Positions 26,990 through 36,696 are shown, counted from the first letter of the stretch. The stretch: DNA of 64,000 bases from Acinetobacter gyllenbergii CIP 110306 = MTCC 11365 (GCF_000413855.1 NZ_ATGG01000012.1:62001-126000), one strand, 5' to 3'. Numbers and translations are program-made. The notes: generated by a model from the sequence alone, not told the origin.

Positions 26990-27019
26990 AAAAACCACTC
27001 TAGAATTAGGGTGGTTTTT
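26990..27019 (+). terminator. Intrinsic terminator after the HtrA-like gene
   Basis: The stem AAAAACCAC/GTGGTTTTT, with extra TA/TA pairs and a GAAT loop, lies 30 bases after the stop and ends in a T-run. Confidence 0.85.
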
Positions 27020-27090
27020 ATTTTGAAATCCAGTTGTGTTTAGACTAGGGTAGCGAGTGAAATGTTAGTCGTGATGAAATACGCAAAATT

Positions 27091-27543
27091 ATGAGTACGA
27101 TTTTTGATTTAAAAATACAGGTTGAGCCTAAGCATATCGATGTATTGGGTCATGTGAATAACGTCATGTACATCCAGTGGATGCAAGATGTTGCTTCAGC
27201 GCATATCGAGGCATTGGGCTTAGGTCTGGCTCAATATCTAGAATTGAAACATGCCATGGTGGCTGTTGAACATCATGTGCAATACCGTAAGGCGGCACTA
27301 GAAGGTGAGGACGTCATTTTACGGACATGGTTGGATGATATTAATGCACTCTATTCATTCCGCCAGTATGCTTTTTATCGCCCTAAAGATCAGAGCATTT
27401 TATTTGTTGGCAATACCAAATGGGCATGTATTGAAATTGAGACTGGTCGTCCAAAACGGATGTCACCAAGCTTTACTCAAGCTTATCAACCGATTGCTGT
27501 AGACTTAGATCCAATGGATTTCAATGTGACCTATTTTGAATAG
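27091..27543 (+). CDS. Acyl-CoA thioesterase, hotdog fold (4HBT)
   Basis: This 150-residue cytoplasmic protein has the hotdog fold of the YbgC/4-hydroxybenzoyl-CoA thioesterase group. The conserved HIDVLGHVNNVMYIQWMQD at residues ~16-34 carries the catalytic Asp and the H-x-N pair. It probably cleaves acyl-CoA thioesters; the acyl chain is unknown. It stands before an acetyltransferase gene with a 37-base gap and may share a transcript with it. Confidence 0.88.
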   Translation: MSTIFDLKIQVEPKHIDVLGHVNNVMYIQWMQDVASAHIEALGLGLAQYLELKHAMVAVEHHVQYRKAALEGEDVILRTWLDDINALYSFRQYAFYRPKDQSILFVGNTKWACIEIETGRPKRMSPSFTQAYQPIAVDLDPMDFNVTYFE

Positions 27544-27580
27544 ATAAGATTAAGTTTAGGCGAGATGAAGAGTGGATGTG

Positions 27581-28111
27581 ATGCAGCCCTTAAAGAGACT
27601 AGAAACCGAGCGTTTGATTTTAAATAGTCTAGATTTAGAAGATGCTGCATTCGTTCTCGAGATATTTTCAAATGCTCAGGTGCTCGAATTTTATGATTTA
27701 GATGCTTTTTCTGAGATTGAACAGGCGGAAGCACTGATTCATCGAATGCATCATCGTTATCATTCAGCCTCTGGTTTTCGTTATGCGATACGTTTAAAGA
27801 CAGGTCAAATGATAGGTGGTTGCGGTGTTAATCGTATTCTTGAGGAGGAGGGTGATCATCGTGCGATTATCGGTTATGACCTGCATCCAGATTATTGGGG
27901 AAATGGTTATATGCTTGAGGCGATTACAGCGATGCTAAATTTGATTCGAACCGAGTTGTTGTTTGACCAGAAAATTCGCTATGTAGATGCACAAGTCATG
28001 CAGCAAAACCTTAAATCACAGCGACTTTTACAGAAATTAGAATTTCATCAAATTCAACCTGTAGTGGAAATGGGGCAGATCTTCTTACAGTTTAGATTGT
28101 CGTTATTTTGA
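27581..28111 (+). CDS. GNAT-family N-acetyltransferase (RimJ/RimL-like)
   Basis: The ~176-residue protein has the GNAT fold with the RimJ/RimL pattern: LETERLILNSL at the N-terminus, the acetyl-CoA segment GYDLHPDYWGNGYMLEA near the middle and a C-terminal QNLKSQRLLQKLEF helix where an Asn and Leu mark motif B. It likely acetylates a protein N-terminus or a small molecule; the substrate is unknown. ATG 27581 is preferred over GTG 27572 because AAGAG is well placed for it. Confidence 0.85.
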   Translation: MQPLKRLETERLILNSLDLEDAAFVLEIFSNAQVLEFYDLDAFSEIEQAEALIHRMHHRYHSASGFRYAIRLKTGQMIGGCGVNRILEEEGDHRAIIGYDLHPDYWGNGYMLEAITAMLNLIRTELLFDQKIRYVDAQVMQQNLKSQRLLQKLEFHQIQPVVEMGQIFLQFRLSLF

Positions 28112-28159
28112 TATTGCGCTATTGGGGCCTAATGCTATGCAGTATAAACATCTATACGG

Positions 28160-28390
28160 TTGCCTATATCCGCTTCAGATGGTTCGCTATTTGATGACTT
28201 GAATGAGGCGGATGAGTTTCTTTTGATTGAGAGTGCAGCTATTTGCATACCTCGGGGGAGAGTAGCCTGGATTCATTTTTGGACTCGTCTGAAGATAAGA
28301 CAAATTTGGAAAACCCTAAACAAGTCTATAACCGATCAAGAAATTGGCAAGAATCAATCAGACAAGCTTTATGAGGAATTATTACTCTAA
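28160..28390 (+). CDS. Doubtful small ORF in an orphan islet
   Basis: A 76-codon frame starting at TTG has no recognisable domain. It lies between the acetyltransferase gene and a membrane protein gene. The frame contains a stretch (PRGRVAWIHFWTR) that resembles real protein more than noise, so it may be a remnant of a larger gene. No good ribosome binding site is present. I list it only because nothing else explains the interval 28112-28471. Confidence 0.25.
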   Translation: MPISASDGSLFDDLNEADEFLLIESAAICIPRGRVAWIHFWTRLKIRQIWKTLNKSITDQEIGKNQSDKLYEELLL

Positions 28391-28471
28391 ATCAGATGGT
28401 TGTGCGGCTTGTACTGCCGCGCCGCGTATATTAGATAAATATTGGACACCCAGAGAGGGCTACTCAGGGCT

Positions 28472-28912
28472 ATGAAAAATTTAACATTAAAACATTACTT
28501 GGCGCTTGTTCTCGTTTTTTCAGGCATTTTTGCTATTTGTTTTGAATCGCTTACAAAAGGTTTTGTCACCTATGTGCCGTATGGTGGTGAATTTGTTTAC
28601 TTGAGGGAGATGGAAGGTTCCAATGAGGATGAAAGTGTACTCTTGTGGTTCTTCGGCATCATAAGCATTATGCTTGGCGCAATAATGTACTTTGTGAAGA
28701 ATGTTATATATGTTCTGAGAATTGGTTTTTTTACTTATGTATTTTTGTTTCTCTGTGCACTTATGACCGATAGCGACCCTTTAAACCAACTCATTGTGAA
28801 TACAGTTAAGTTTGATCATAATATTTATCTCATCTTGTGGTGCATTTCGTTTGCTATCTACACAGGTATATTCTTCAAATTATGTATTCAACAAGATGCG
28901 TTAAGCGATTAA
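28472..28912 (+). CDS. Hypothetical inner-membrane protein
   Basis: I do not recognise this 146-residue protein. It has about four hydrophobic segments: LALVLVFSGIFAICF, VLLWFFGIISIMLGAIMYF, IGFFTYVFLFLCALM and IYLILWCISFAIYTGIFF. A loop of ~25 polar residues (YLREMEGSNEDES) lies between the first two. The start at ATG 28472 avoids an unlikely TTG at 28442. It is flanked by unannotated DNA and precedes the lepA promoter region; base composition and lack of known relatives suggest an accessory gene. Confidence 0.6.
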   Translation: MKNLTLKHYLALVLVFSGIFAICFESLTKGFVTYVPYGGEFVYLREMEGSNEDESVLLWFFGIISIMLGAIMYFVKNVIYVLRIGFFTYVFLFLCALMTDSDPLNQLIVNTVKFDHNIYLILWCISFAIYTGIFFKLCIQQDALSD

Positions 28913-29146
28913 GAAATGTCGGCTCATATAAATTTAATAGTTGAGCGCGGCTTCTGGCTATTGGTTTATAGTTAGCACACATGTTGTTCTCCCTAGCAAT
29001 ACACTAAAGACTACACATGCTATTAGCACTATATTTTTAATATTGTTGTGCTTATACTGTGCCGAACTTTTCGTACATTTTTTTCCACAGCAATAAGCAA
29101 TTTTTTAATTGAGTACATTGTTGTGTACATATTATTAAGGTAACCC

Positions 29147-30964
29147 ATGGCGCAAGCTAAAAAATCCATAGATATCAAAAATATACGCAATTTCTCGATT
29201 ATTGCTCATATTGACCATGGTAAGTCGACTTTGGCTGACCGTTTCATTCAAATGTGTGGCGGTTTACAAGATCGTGAGATGCAAGCTCAAGTATTAGACT
29301 CTATGGAGCTTGAGCGTGAGCGTGGGATTACCATTAAAGCTGCATCGGTAACGTTGTATTACACGCATCCAAATGGTCAAGAATATCAATTAAACTTCAT
29401 TGACACCCCAGGACACGTGGACTTCTCTTATGAGGTTTCTCGTTCTTTGGCGGCGTGTGAAGGTGCATTGTTGGTGGTTGATGCTGCACAAGGTGTAGAA
29501 GCACAGTCAGTAGCTAACTGTTATACCGCCATTGAGCAAGGCTTAGAAGTTCTGCCAATCTTAAACAAGATTGATTTACCTCAAGCTGAGCCTGAGCGTG
29601 TGATTCACGAAATTGAAGAAATTATCGGGATTGAAGCGACTGATGCACCGACTTGTTCAGCGAAAACCGGTTTGGGTGTTGAAGGGGTTTTAGAGCGTCT
29701 TGTTGATGTGATTCCGGCCCCGGAAGGTGATCGTGATGCGCCTTTACAAGCACTGATTATCGACTCATGGTTCGATAACTATCTTGGTGTTGTATCGCTT
29801 GTTCGTATTAAACAAGGTCGTATCCGCAAGGGCGATAAGATGCTGGTGAAATCAACAGGCCAAACCCATCCAGTGACTTCAGTGGGTGTGTTTAATCCGA
29901 AGCATACCGAAACTGACATCCTTGAAGCGGGTGAAGTTGGCTTTGTGATTGCCGGAATTAAAGATATTTTTGGTGCGCCAGTCGGTGATACCATTACACT
30001 GTCTAACACACCAGATGTTGCGACTTTACCGGGTTTTAAAAAGGTTAAACCACAGGTTTATGCGGGTCTGTTCCCGATTGATTCAAGTGACTTTGAACCC
30101 TTCCGTGAAGCATTACAAAAATTGCAGATCAATGACTCTGCTTTATTCTTTGAACCTGAAAGTTCGGATGCACTAGGTTTTGGTTTCCGTTGTGGCTTCT
30201 TGGGTATGCTACACATGGAAATCGTTCAAGAGCGTTTAGAACGTGAATACGATCTTGATCTGATCAGCTCTGCGCCGACGGTAATTTATGAGGCGCTAAC
30301 CAAGAAAGGCGACATCATTTATATCGACAGCCCGTCGAAAATGCCAGATGGTTCGACCGTTGAAGATCTACGCGAACCGATTGCAGAATGTCATATTCTT
30401 GTGCCACAAGAATACTTGGGTAATGTGATGACCTTGTGTATCGAGCGTCGCGGTATTCAAAAAGACATGAAGTTTTTAGGTAACCAAGTCTCAATTACTT
30501 TTGAAATTCCTATGGCTGAAGTGGTCATGGATTTCTTTGATAAATTAAAATCATGTTCACGTGGTTTTGCTTCGCTGGATTACAACTTCGTCCGTTTCGA
30601 AAGTTCAGCTTTGGTTAAGGTTGATGTTTTAATTAATAGCGAAAAGGTTGATGCCTTGGCAATGATCTGTCACCGTCAAGATGCTCGCCATCGTGGTATT
30701 GCACTGGTTGAAAAGATGAAAGATCTGATTCCACGTCAAATGTATGATGTTGCGATTCAGGCGGCGATTGGTGCGCAAATCATTGCCCGTTCTACTGTAA
30801 AAGCAATGCGTAAGAACGTATTGGCTAAATGTTATGGTGGTGACGTTTCGCGTAAGAAGAAACTTCTTTCGAAACAAAAAGAAGGTAAGAAACGTATGAA
30901 GCAAGTGGGAAGTGTCGAGATTCCGCAAGAAGCGTTCTTAGCTGTATTAAAAGTTGATCGATAA
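29147..30964 (+). CDS. lepA: Elongation factor 4 (back-translocase LepA)
   Basis: LepA is a ribosome-associated GTPase that moves or remodels stalled ribosomes. The 605-residue protein has the G1 motif AHIDHGKST at 20-28, the [16 protein letters not shown] switch II region, NKIDLP (G4), then EF-G-like domains II, III and V, and the LepA-specific C-terminal domain ending [20 protein letters not shown]. It leads the long operon lepA-lepB-DUF4845-rnc-era-recO-pdxJ-miaE. Confidence 0.98.
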   Translation: MAQAKKSIDIKNIRNFSIIAHIDHGKSTLADRFIQMCGGLQDREMQAQVLDSMELERERGITIKAASVTLYYTHPNGQEYQLNFIDTPGHVDFSYEVSRSLAACEGALLVVDAAQGVEAQSVANCYTAIEQGLEVLPILNKIDLPQAEPERVIHEIEEIIGIEATDAPTCSAKTGLGVEGVLERLVDVIPAPEGDRDAPLQALIIDSWFDNYLGVVSLVRIKQGRIRKGDKMLVKSTGQTHPVTSVGVFNPKHTETDILEAGEVGFVIAGIKDIFGAPVGDTITLSNTPDVATLPGFKKVKPQVYAGLFPIDSSDFEPFREALQKLQINDSALFFEPESSDALGFGFRCGFLGMLHMEIVQERLEREYDLDLISSAPTVIYEALTKKGDIIYIDSPSKMPDGSTVEDLREPIAECHILVPQEYLGNVMTLCIERRGIQKDMKFLGNQVSITFEIPMAEVVMDFFDKLKSCSRGFASLDYNFVRFESSALVKVDVLINSEKVDALAMICHRQDARHRGIALVEKMKDLIPRQMYDVAIQAAIGAQIIARSTVKAMRKNVLAKCYGGDVSRKKKLLSKQKEGKKRMKQVGSVEIPQEAFLAVLKVDR

Positions 30965-31037
30965 AGAAAGATGAGGCTGGGGAAACGTTTGTTTTACCCA
31001 GTCGAACGACGAGCAGTGAAACTGCAAGAGAGGGTTT

Positions 31038-31901
31038 GTGGATTTTGATTTTAACTTGATTCTGGTACCAGCGACACTGATTTTCTTTTTGGTGTGGTTA
31101 CTGGATAAGTTGGTATTAAAACAGCGTGCAACACGTGGGCGTAATCAAGAGAACTTTGTCATTACATGGGCCTATGATTTCTGGCCAGTGTTAGCGGTTG
31201 TACTTGTACTGCGTTCTTTCTTGTATGAGCCATTTAATATTCCGTCAGATTCTATGGTCCCGACCTTAGAAACGGGTGATTTTATTCTGGTGAATAAGTT
31301 TGATTATGGTGTGCGTTTACCAATCGTAAATTCTAAAATCATTGATGTGGGTGAGCCAAAACGTGGTGAAGTGATTGTGTTTCGTTATCCACCACAACCT
31401 ACGATTAGCTATATTAAACGTGTAGTGGGTATACCTGGCGACCACATTCAGTTTAAAGCGGGTCAATTGATTATCAATGGAAAGCAGATTGCAAAGGTAG
31501 CAACACAATTCTCACGTGAGAAAGACCAGCAAGATACGCCGACAGCACTTTATTTTAAAGAAACTTTGGGTGAACATCAGCATTTGATTCGTTACTTAGA
31601 AGGACGTAATCCTTTGGCTGAACAGTTCCAATTTGCGCAATTGCGGGGTGCTGAAGCATTAGTCCCATTTGTTGCCAAAGAGAATAACGTATTTATCCAA
31701 AGCAATGGTCAAGATTGGGAAGTGACTGTACCAAAAGGACAGTACTTCGCCATGGGTGATAACCGTGATCAAAGTGCAGACAGTCGTTTTTGGGGCTTTG
31801 TACCTGAAGCGAATTTAACTGGGCGAGCTTTTTATGTATGGATGCATAAAGAACCTGGTTTAAATCTTCCAAGTTTCAACCGAAATGGTAAGATTGACTA
31901 A
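31038..31901 (+). CDS. lepB: Signal peptidase I
   Basis: LepB cleaves signal peptides from exported proteins at the periplasmic face of the inner membrane. The 287-residue protein has two membrane helices (about residues 5-23 and 47-65), the catalytic serine S72 in PSDSMVPTL, the general base K127 in YIKRVVGIPGD, and the GDNRDQSADSR box near the C-terminus. It starts with GTG 31038, with GAGAGGG just upstream. It lies 73 bases after lepA. Confidence 0.97.
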   Translation: MDFDFNLILVPATLIFFLVWLLDKLVLKQRATRGRNQENFVITWAYDFWPVLAVVLVLRSFLYEPFNIPSDSMVPTLETGDFILVNKFDYGVRLPIVNSKIIDVGEPKRGEVIVFRYPPQPTISYIKRVVGIPGDHIQFKAGQLIINGKQIAKVATQFSREKDQQDTPTALYFKETLGEHQHLIRYLEGRNPLAEQFQFAQLRGAEALVPFVAKENNVFIQSNGQDWEVTVPKGQYFAMGDNRDQSADSRFWGFVPEANLTGRAFYVWMHKEPGLNLPSFNRNGKID

Positions 31902-31925
31902 TAAAAATAGATAGGAAATAGACAG

Positions 31926-32303
31926 ATGCGTAAATCTCAACAAGGGACTTCGTATATTGCAATTTTATTTGGGGTGGTTTTATTTGCAGTTGCTGTGAAA
32001 GCAGCAGTTGCGATTTGGCCAGCATACTGGGATGACAAACTGATTAATACTCAGATTGAGGGCTTGCTTAAAGATAGCCCTGAAAATATTACGCCGAGTA
32101 AGTTTAACACTCAGATGGATCAACGTTTTGATATGAACGGGATTCGTGATTTACATTTTAAAGATATCGCGCAAGTGACTTATAAAGATGACCTTGTCGT
32201 GATAAAGAAGTATGAAATACGTAAGCCTTTCATGCTGAATATCAGTTTAGTTATGACCTTTGAGAAGACTTTTGACCAAAAATCTGCAAAACAAGCTCAA
32301 TGA
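31926..32303 (+). CDS. DUF4845 single-pass membrane protein
   Basis: The 125-residue protein has a pilin-like N-terminal basic start and membrane helix (TSYIAILFGVVLFAVAVKAAVAI), then a small extracytoplasmic domain. It matches the DUF4845 family, which in many proteobacteria lies between lepB and rnc exactly as here. Function is unknown; neighbours suggest a link to membrane protein processing. The next gene, rnc, starts inside its 3' end. Confidence 0.88.
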   Translation: MRKSQQGTSYIAILFGVVLFAVAVKAAVAIWPAYWDDKLINTQIEGLLKDSPENITPSKFNTQMDQRFDMNGIRDLHFKDIAQVTYKDDLVVIKKYEIRKPFMLNISLVMTFEKTFDQKSAKQAQ

Positions 32304-32967
32304 TACACGGCTGCAAGGGCGTATAGGTCACCAGTTTAAACAGTTTGACTTGTTAAAACTGGCTTTGACCCATCGCTCGGTCAGCCATAAACATAATTAT
32401 GAACGCCTAGAATTTCTAGGCGATTCATTATTAGGGATGATCATCGCTAATTATTTATACAATGCTTATCCACTGGAAAATGAAGGCCGTTTAACGCGAA
32501 TGCGTGCGACTTTAGTTCGACAGGAAGCGTTGGGAAAAATCGCAAACGATTTACAGCTGAGTCGGTCATTAATTTTAAGCACAGGCGAGTTAAAATCTGG
32601 TGGTCATCACCGAGAGTCTATTCTTGCAGATACCGTTGAAGCCATTATTGGTGCTATTTATTTAGACAGTAATGATCTCAACTTGCTCGAACGCATTGTG
32701 CTAAAATGGTATGAACCATATCTTGATCATATCGAACCGACAGATCAACTGAAAGACCCGAAATCACGTTTGCAAGAGTATTTACAAGCACGTAAAAAAC
32801 CTCTCCCAGTTTACGAGGTTGTAGATATTCAAGGTGATGCCCCGAATCAACATTTCAAAGTGGAATGTGATGTGGCGGGATTGCCAAAAATTATAGGCGA
32901 GGGCTCAAGTCGTCGTTTTGCCGAACAAACGGCAGCGGCAGAGATTTTAAAATTATTGGAGCAATAA
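32272..32967 (+). CDS. rnc: Ribonuclease III
   Basis: Rnc cuts double-stranded RNA, including rRNA precursors. The catalytic signature [13 protein letters not shown] and the second acidic site [15 protein letters not shown] are present, and a double-stranded RNA-binding domain fills the C-terminal ~70 residues. I set the start at TTG 32272 (231 residues): GAGAAG lies 5-10 bases before it and the N-terminus then reads MTKNLQNK. TTG 32260 is the only longer choice. The gene overlaps the DUF4845 gene by 32 bases, implying coupling. Confidence 0.94.
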   Translation: MTKNLQNKLNDTRLQGRIGHQFKQFDLLKLALTHRSVSHKHNYERLEFLGDSLLGMIIANYLYNAYPLENEGRLTRMRATLVRQEALGKIANDLQLSRSLILSTGELKSGGHHRESILADTVEAIIGAIYLDSNDLNLLERIVLKWYEPYLDHIEPTDQLKDPKSRLQEYLQARKKPLPVYEVVDIQGDAPNQHFKVECDVAGLPKIIGEGSSRRFAEQTAAAEILKLLEQ

Positions 32968-32971
32968 CCTG

Positions 32972-33997
32972 ATGTCTCATTCAGAAGAAAATAAGCCAGA
33001 AGCAACTGAACAGCAAGATGGCAATAATGTAGTTGATCAATTTTTTAGTTCTCAAGGAAGTACAATTCCTTCAGATTTCAAAAGCGGTTTTGTTGCTATT
33101 GTTGGCCGTCCAAACGTGGGTAAGTCAACTTTGATGAACCATATCTTGGGTCAGAAACTATCCATTACCTCGCGTAAACCACAAACCACACGTCACAAGA
33201 TCGTGGGGATTGATTCGCGTGAGAAATCACAGGCGGTATTCGTAGATACCCCTGGGATGCATAAAAAAGAAGTTCGCGCCATCAATAAGATGATGAACCG
33301 TGCTGCGCACTCAGCATTGCGTGATGTGAACTTGGTTTTATTTGTGGTTGATGCACAAAAGTGGACTCAAAACGATGAATTGGTTTTGGAAAAACTTAAA
33401 AATGCAGATATGCCTGTGATCCTCGTGATCAATAAGCTAGATACATTTGAAAATAAAAATGAAGCTTTACCGCTGATTCGAGAGCGTGCGAAGCTGATGA
33501 ATTTTGCTGAAATTGTTCCAGTTTCGGCATTGCGTGGTGCAAATCTCGATCATTTACGCGATACCATTGAGAAGTATCTGCCATATCAACCACCTTTGTA
33601 TTCATTAGATCAGATTACCGATCGTTCTGAACGTTTCCTTGCGAGTGAAATCATTCGTGAGAAAATTATGCGTCAGTTGGGTGAAGAGCTTCCATATGAT
33701 TTGACCGTACAAATTGAATCGTTTAAAACTGAAGAAGCGACTGTAAATGAAAAAACAGGTCGTTTAAAGCCACCTTGTACGTATATTGATGCAACGATTT
33801 TCGTAGAGCGTCAAGGTCAAAAAGCCATTGTGATTGGTGATAAAGGTGCGAAGCTAAAAAGCATTGGCATGGATGCACGTGCAGACATGGAAAAAATGTT
33901 TGAACAGAAAATCATGCTGACACTTTGGGTGAAAGTCAAAGGTGGTTGGTCTGATGATGAACGTGCGTTAAAAAGCTTGGGTTATAGCGATATTTAA
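32972..33997 (+). CDS. era: GTPase Era
   Basis: Era helps mature the 30S ribosomal subunit by binding the 3' end of 16S rRNA. The 341-residue protein has G1 GRPNVGKST at residues 45-53, G3 VDTPG, G4 NKLD and a C-terminal KH domain with [11 protein letters not shown]. The N-terminus carries about 35 polar, acidic residues not found in the 301-residue E. coli protein. It begins four bases after rnc, a classic pairing in rRNA processing. Confidence 0.97.
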   Translation: MSHSEENKPEATEQQDGNNVVDQFFSSQGSTIPSDFKSGFVAIVGRPNVGKSTLMNHILGQKLSITSRKPQTTRHKIVGIDSREKSQAVFVDTPGMHKKEVRAINKMMNRAAHSALRDVNLVLFVVDAQKWTQNDELVLEKLKNADMPVILVINKLDTFENKNEALPLIRERAKLMNFAEIVPVSALRGANLDHLRDTIEKYLPYQPPLYSLDQITDRSERFLASEIIREKIMRQLGEELPYDLTVQIESFKTEEATVNEKTGRLKPPCTYIDATIFVERQGQKAIVIGDKGAKLKSIGMDARADMEKMFEQKIMLTLWVKVKGGWSDDERALKSLGYSDI

Positions 33998-34023
33998 CAG
34001 GTTTTAAGACAATGGAAACAGGT

Positions 34024-34221
34024 ATGAAAATAACAATCCGTGTACTCGCAATCGTAACATGCATCTTCATGCTGCAAGGCTGTGTTCATAAGCTTGTGAC
34101 CGTACCTGTTAAAGTTGCTTATAAGACCACCAAAGGTGTTGTTAAGGGGACGGCTGCTGTGGTTGGTGCAGTTATTCCTGATGGCGATGATGAAGAAAAG
34201 GATGAGAAAAAGAAGGACTAG
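34024..34221 (+). CDS. Small lipoprotein
   Basis: This ~65-residue protein begins MKITIRVLAIV and has the lipobox LQGC, so the mature chain is about 46 residues. It is basic and Val/Thr-rich (KLVTVPVKVAYKTTKG), then ends in a strongly charged tail, GDDEEKDEKKKD. It resembles a small lipoprotein family found across Acinetobacter, with no known function. ATG 34024 gives a normal signal length; ATG 34012 is possible. It lies between era and recO on the same strand. Confidence 0.75.
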   Translation: MKITIRVLAIVTCIFMLQGCVHKLVTVPVKVAYKTTKGVVKGTAAVVGAVIPDGDDEEKDEKKKD

Positions 34222-34230
34222 TCTCGCTTT

Positions 34231-34938
34231 ATGATGCGTAATGAAGTCCTGCATGGCTATTTGATCCATCATCGTAAATATCGTGAAAAAAGCCATATTG
34301 TGCATTTATATACACAAGAATATGGTCGGGTGGATGGGATTTTAAGACAAACCCCACCACCTCAATATCAGCCAATTCGTTTACAAGCCACAGGCAAATC
34401 AGAACTCAAAAATTTCACCAAACTGGAAATTTTAAATCAACCTGTGTTTTTTCACGGGGATGCATTTTTTGCTGGTTTTTATTTAAATGAAATTTTGCTG
34501 CGTTTATGTCCTTTAGAAGAGGCCATGCCGCAAACCTTTGAACAATATCAATTGATATTATTACAATTACAACAACTCGCTTCACATGAGCAAGCAGCAT
34601 TATTTTTGCGACAGATTTTACGACAATTTGAACATGCTTTACTGCAAGAGCTTGGTTACGCAATTGACTTTTCAGTTGATGCAAATCAACAAGAGGTGCA
34701 TGCTGCCCAGCATTATCTTTTTCAATTGAATGATGGTTTCTTACCAGTTGCACAAGCCTCACGTTCTACGCTCTCAGGCATGTTGATTGGCTCAATGCAA
34801 TGTTATGAAGAGGGACAGGATTTTTCTCCCGAACAGTTGCAATTATTGGGTAAACTATATCGGCAAATGATTAGCTCTTTGTTGGGCGATCGACCGCTGA
34901 AAAGCCGTCAACTTTGGATTCAAAGTACACAAACTTGA
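34231..34938 (+). CDS. recO: DNA repair protein RecO
   Basis: RecO helps load RecA on single-stranded DNA coated with SSB, in the RecFOR pathway. The 235-residue protein has the N-terminal OB fold (LHGYLIHHRKYREKSHIVHLYTQEYGRVDG) and a helical C-terminal domain. The zinc-binding Cys residues found in some homologues are absent, as is usual in gammaproteobacteria. It starts ten bases after the lipoprotein gene and is followed by pdxJ, as in E. coli. Confidence 0.93.
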   Translation: MMRNEVLHGYLIHHRKYREKSHIVHLYTQEYGRVDGILRQTPPPQYQPIRLQATGKSELKNFTKLEILNQPVFFHGDAFFAGFYLNEILLRLCPLEEAMPQTFEQYQLILLQLQQLASHEQAALFLRQILRQFEHALLQELGYAIDFSVDANQQEVHAAQHYLFQLNDGFLPVAQASRSTLSGMLIGSMQCYEEGQDFSPEQLQLLGKLYRQMISSLLGDRPLKSRQLWIQSTQT

Positions 34939-34991
34939 TCTTCTTGATGTATTGATGATGCAAAAAGAAGGATAAACGATAGGATATTTTT

Positions 34992-35720
34992 ATGGCTGCA
35001 ATCTTAGGTGTAAACATTGATCATGTTGCGACATTAAGACAAGCACGTGGTACAACTTACCCTGATCCAGTTCAGGCTGCTTTGGTTTGTGAAGAAGCGG
35101 GTGCTGAAGGGATTACTTTACATTTGCGTGAAGATCGCCGCCATATACAAGATGATGATGTGCGTCGTATGCGCCCATTATTAAAAACACGTATGAATCT
35201 TGAGTTGGCTGTAACGGATGAAATGGTTGAGTTTGCCAAAGAGATTCAACCCCAACACGTGTGTTTTGTCCCTGAACGTCGTCAAGAAGTCACCACAGAA
35301 GGTGGCTTGGATGTGGTGGGTCACTTTGAAAAGGTCAAAGCTGCAACTGAAGCACTGAAAGCCATAGGCAGTGATGTATCTTTATTTATTGATGCTGATT
35401 TGGCACAGATTGATGCAGCAGTGGCATGTGGTGCACCAACCATTGAAATCCATACTGGTGCTTACGCAGATGCAGAAACGGATGAACAACAGCAAGCTGA
35501 GTTGGCCCGTATTATCAAAGGTGCCGAATATGCAGCAGCAAAAGGTTTGGTCGTGAATGCAGGGCATGGGTTGAATTTGGACAATGTCGCTGCAATTGCT
35601 GCGATTCCACACATTCATGAACTCAATATTGGTCATTCAATCATTGCAGATAGTGTATTTGTTGGTTTGGCTCAAGCAGTAAAAGAGATGAAAGCAGCGA
35701 TTCAGGCTGCTGCGAGATAA
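34992..35720 (+). CDS. pdxJ: Pyridoxine 5'-phosphate synthase
   Basis: PdxJ closes the pyridoxine ring from 1-deoxyxylulose 5-phosphate and the 3-amino-acetone phosphate product, giving PNP in vitamin B6 synthesis. The 242-residue TIM barrel starts with [16 protein letters not shown] and has [14 protein letters not shown] and [18 protein letters not shown], the phosphate-binding end. It lies 53 bases after recO and four bases before miaE. Confidence 0.97.
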   Translation: MAAILGVNIDHVATLRQARGTTYPDPVQAALVCEEAGAEGITLHLREDRRHIQDDDVRRMRPLLKTRMNLELAVTDEMVEFAKEIQPQHVCFVPERRQEVTTEGGLDVVGHFEKVKAATEALKAIGSDVSLFIDADLAQIDAAVACGAPTIEIHTGAYADAETDEQQQAELARIIKGAEYAAAKGLVVNAGHGLNLDNVAAIAAIPHIHELNIGHSIIADSVFVGLAQAVKEMKAAIQAAAR

Positions 35721-35724
35721 TTGA

Positions 35725-36381
35725 ATGAGTAGTATAAAGTATGATGAGTTGATGCAACCCGTCATTGATTTTTTAGGTTGCAGCACTCCTCAGGCCTGGC
35801 TGGATGAAGCGCTGAATAATCTAGACACTTTAATGCAAGACCATGCCAATTGTGAAAAGAAAGCAGCTGGAACGGCCATGAATCTCATGTTCCGCTATAG
35901 CTTCTTTACTGACTTGCAAGTGAAATTGGCACAATTGGTACGTGAAGAAATGCTGCATTATGAGCAGGTTTTAGAATTCATGACCAAACGTGGACAAGAG
36001 TGGAAGGGCTTGAGTGCAGGACGTTATGCAGGTGAATTGCGTAAAGAAATTCGCACTTATGAGCCTGAGGCATTGATTGATGTCATGATTATTGGTGCAT
36101 TTGTAGAAGCACGCTCTTGTGAGCGTTTCTATGCGCTGGCACCGATTGTGGACGATGAGCTGGGGCGGTACTACCGCTATTTGCTTAAGTCGGAATCTCG
36201 CCATTTTGAGGACTATCTAGCCTTGGCATTGGATGTTGCAAAAACAGCGAAACTCAAAGATCCCGAAGAAGATATTCAACAGCGAATCGAACGTATCCGT
36301 GAAGTGGAAAAGAATCTGATTTTAAGCCCAGATGATACCTTCCGTTTTCATAGTGGTGTACCTGCAAAAGTCGCTGCTTGA
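35725..36381 (+). CDS. miaE: tRNA 2-methylthio-N6-isopentenyl adenosine hydroxylase MiaE
   Basis: MiaE hydroxylates the isopentenyl group of ms2i6A37 in tRNA, using a diiron centre and oxygen. The 218-residue protein has the ferritin-like four-helix layout with Glu and ExxH ligands (NCEKKAAG, REEMLHYEQV, EARSCERF and ESRHFEDY). It is the last gene of the lepA operon, four bases after pdxJ, and is followed by terminators. Confidence 0.93.
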   Translation: MSSIKYDELMQPVIDFLGCSTPQAWLDEALNNLDTLMQDHANCEKKAAGTAMNLMFRYSFFTDLQVKLAQLVREEMLHYEQVLEFMTKRGQEWKGLSAGRYAGELRKEIRTYEPEALIDVMIIGAFVEARSCERFYALAPIVDDELGRYYRYLLKSESRHFEDYLALALDVAKTAKLKDPEEDIQQRIERIREVEKNLILSPDDTFRFHSGVPAKVAA

Positions 36382-36401
36382 TTTAGACTATTTTTCAATA
36401 T

Positions 36402-36431
36402 AAAGACTTCTACTTTTTAGAGGTCTTTTTT
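36402..36431 (+). terminator. Intrinsic terminator after miaE
   Basis: The stem AAAGACTTCTA/TAGAGGTCTTT, with one G-T pair and a CTTTTT loop, lies 20 bases after the miaE stop and runs into a T-rich tail. Confidence 0.8.
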
Positions 36432-36457
36432 ATTAAATGCGGTTTTAGCAACAATAA

Positions 36458-36488
36458 AAAAAGCCCTGATCAATGATCAGGGCTTTTT
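36458..36488. terminator. Strong bidirectional terminator next to tRNA-Asn genes
   Basis: A perfect 14-bp stem (AAAAAGCCCTGATC and its complement) with an AAT loop ends the tRNA transcript on the minus strand and backs up the miaE terminator on the plus strand. Confidence 0.92.
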
Positions 36489-36495
36489 AGAATCT

Positions 36496-36571
36496 TGGCT
36501 CTCCCACCTGGGCTCGAACCAGGGACCTGCGGATTAACAGTCCGTCGCTCTACCGACTGAGCTATGGGAGA
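36496..36571 (-). tRNA. tRNA-Asn(GTT), downstream copy
   Basis: The 76-base minus-strand sequence folds as a cloverleaf: acceptor TCTCCCA pairing with TGGGAGA, encoded GCCA end, D arm AGCTCAGTCGGTAGAGC, anticodon GTT in CTGTTAA, and T arm GGTTCGAGCC. Encoded CCA is present. It follows another tRNA-Asn gene nine bases away. Confidence 0.97.
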
Positions 36572-36580
36572 ATAGTAGAT

Positions 36581-36656
36581 TGGCTCTCCAACCTGGGCTC
36601 GAACCAGGGACCTGCGGATTAACAGTCCGTCGCTCTACCGACTGAGCTATTGGAGA
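36581..36656 (-). tRNA. tRNA-Asn(GTT), upstream copy
   Basis: This copy differs from its neighbour only in the acceptor stem: TCTCCAA pairs with TTGGAGA, so a C-G pair has become an A-T pair by matched changes on both strands. Anticodon GTT and encoded CCA are intact. It is first in the pair after the promoter. Confidence 0.97.
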
Positions 36657-36667
36657 ATCTGATGCGC

Positions 36668-36696
36668 ATTTTAGGCATGAAAAGCGGATGCGTCAA
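36668..36696 (-). promoter_or_regulatory. Sigma-70 promoter for the tRNA-Asn pair
   Basis: On the minus strand TTGACG (36696-36691) and TAAAAT (36673-36668) are separated by 17 bases, placing the start a few bases before the first tRNA. Confidence 0.8.
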
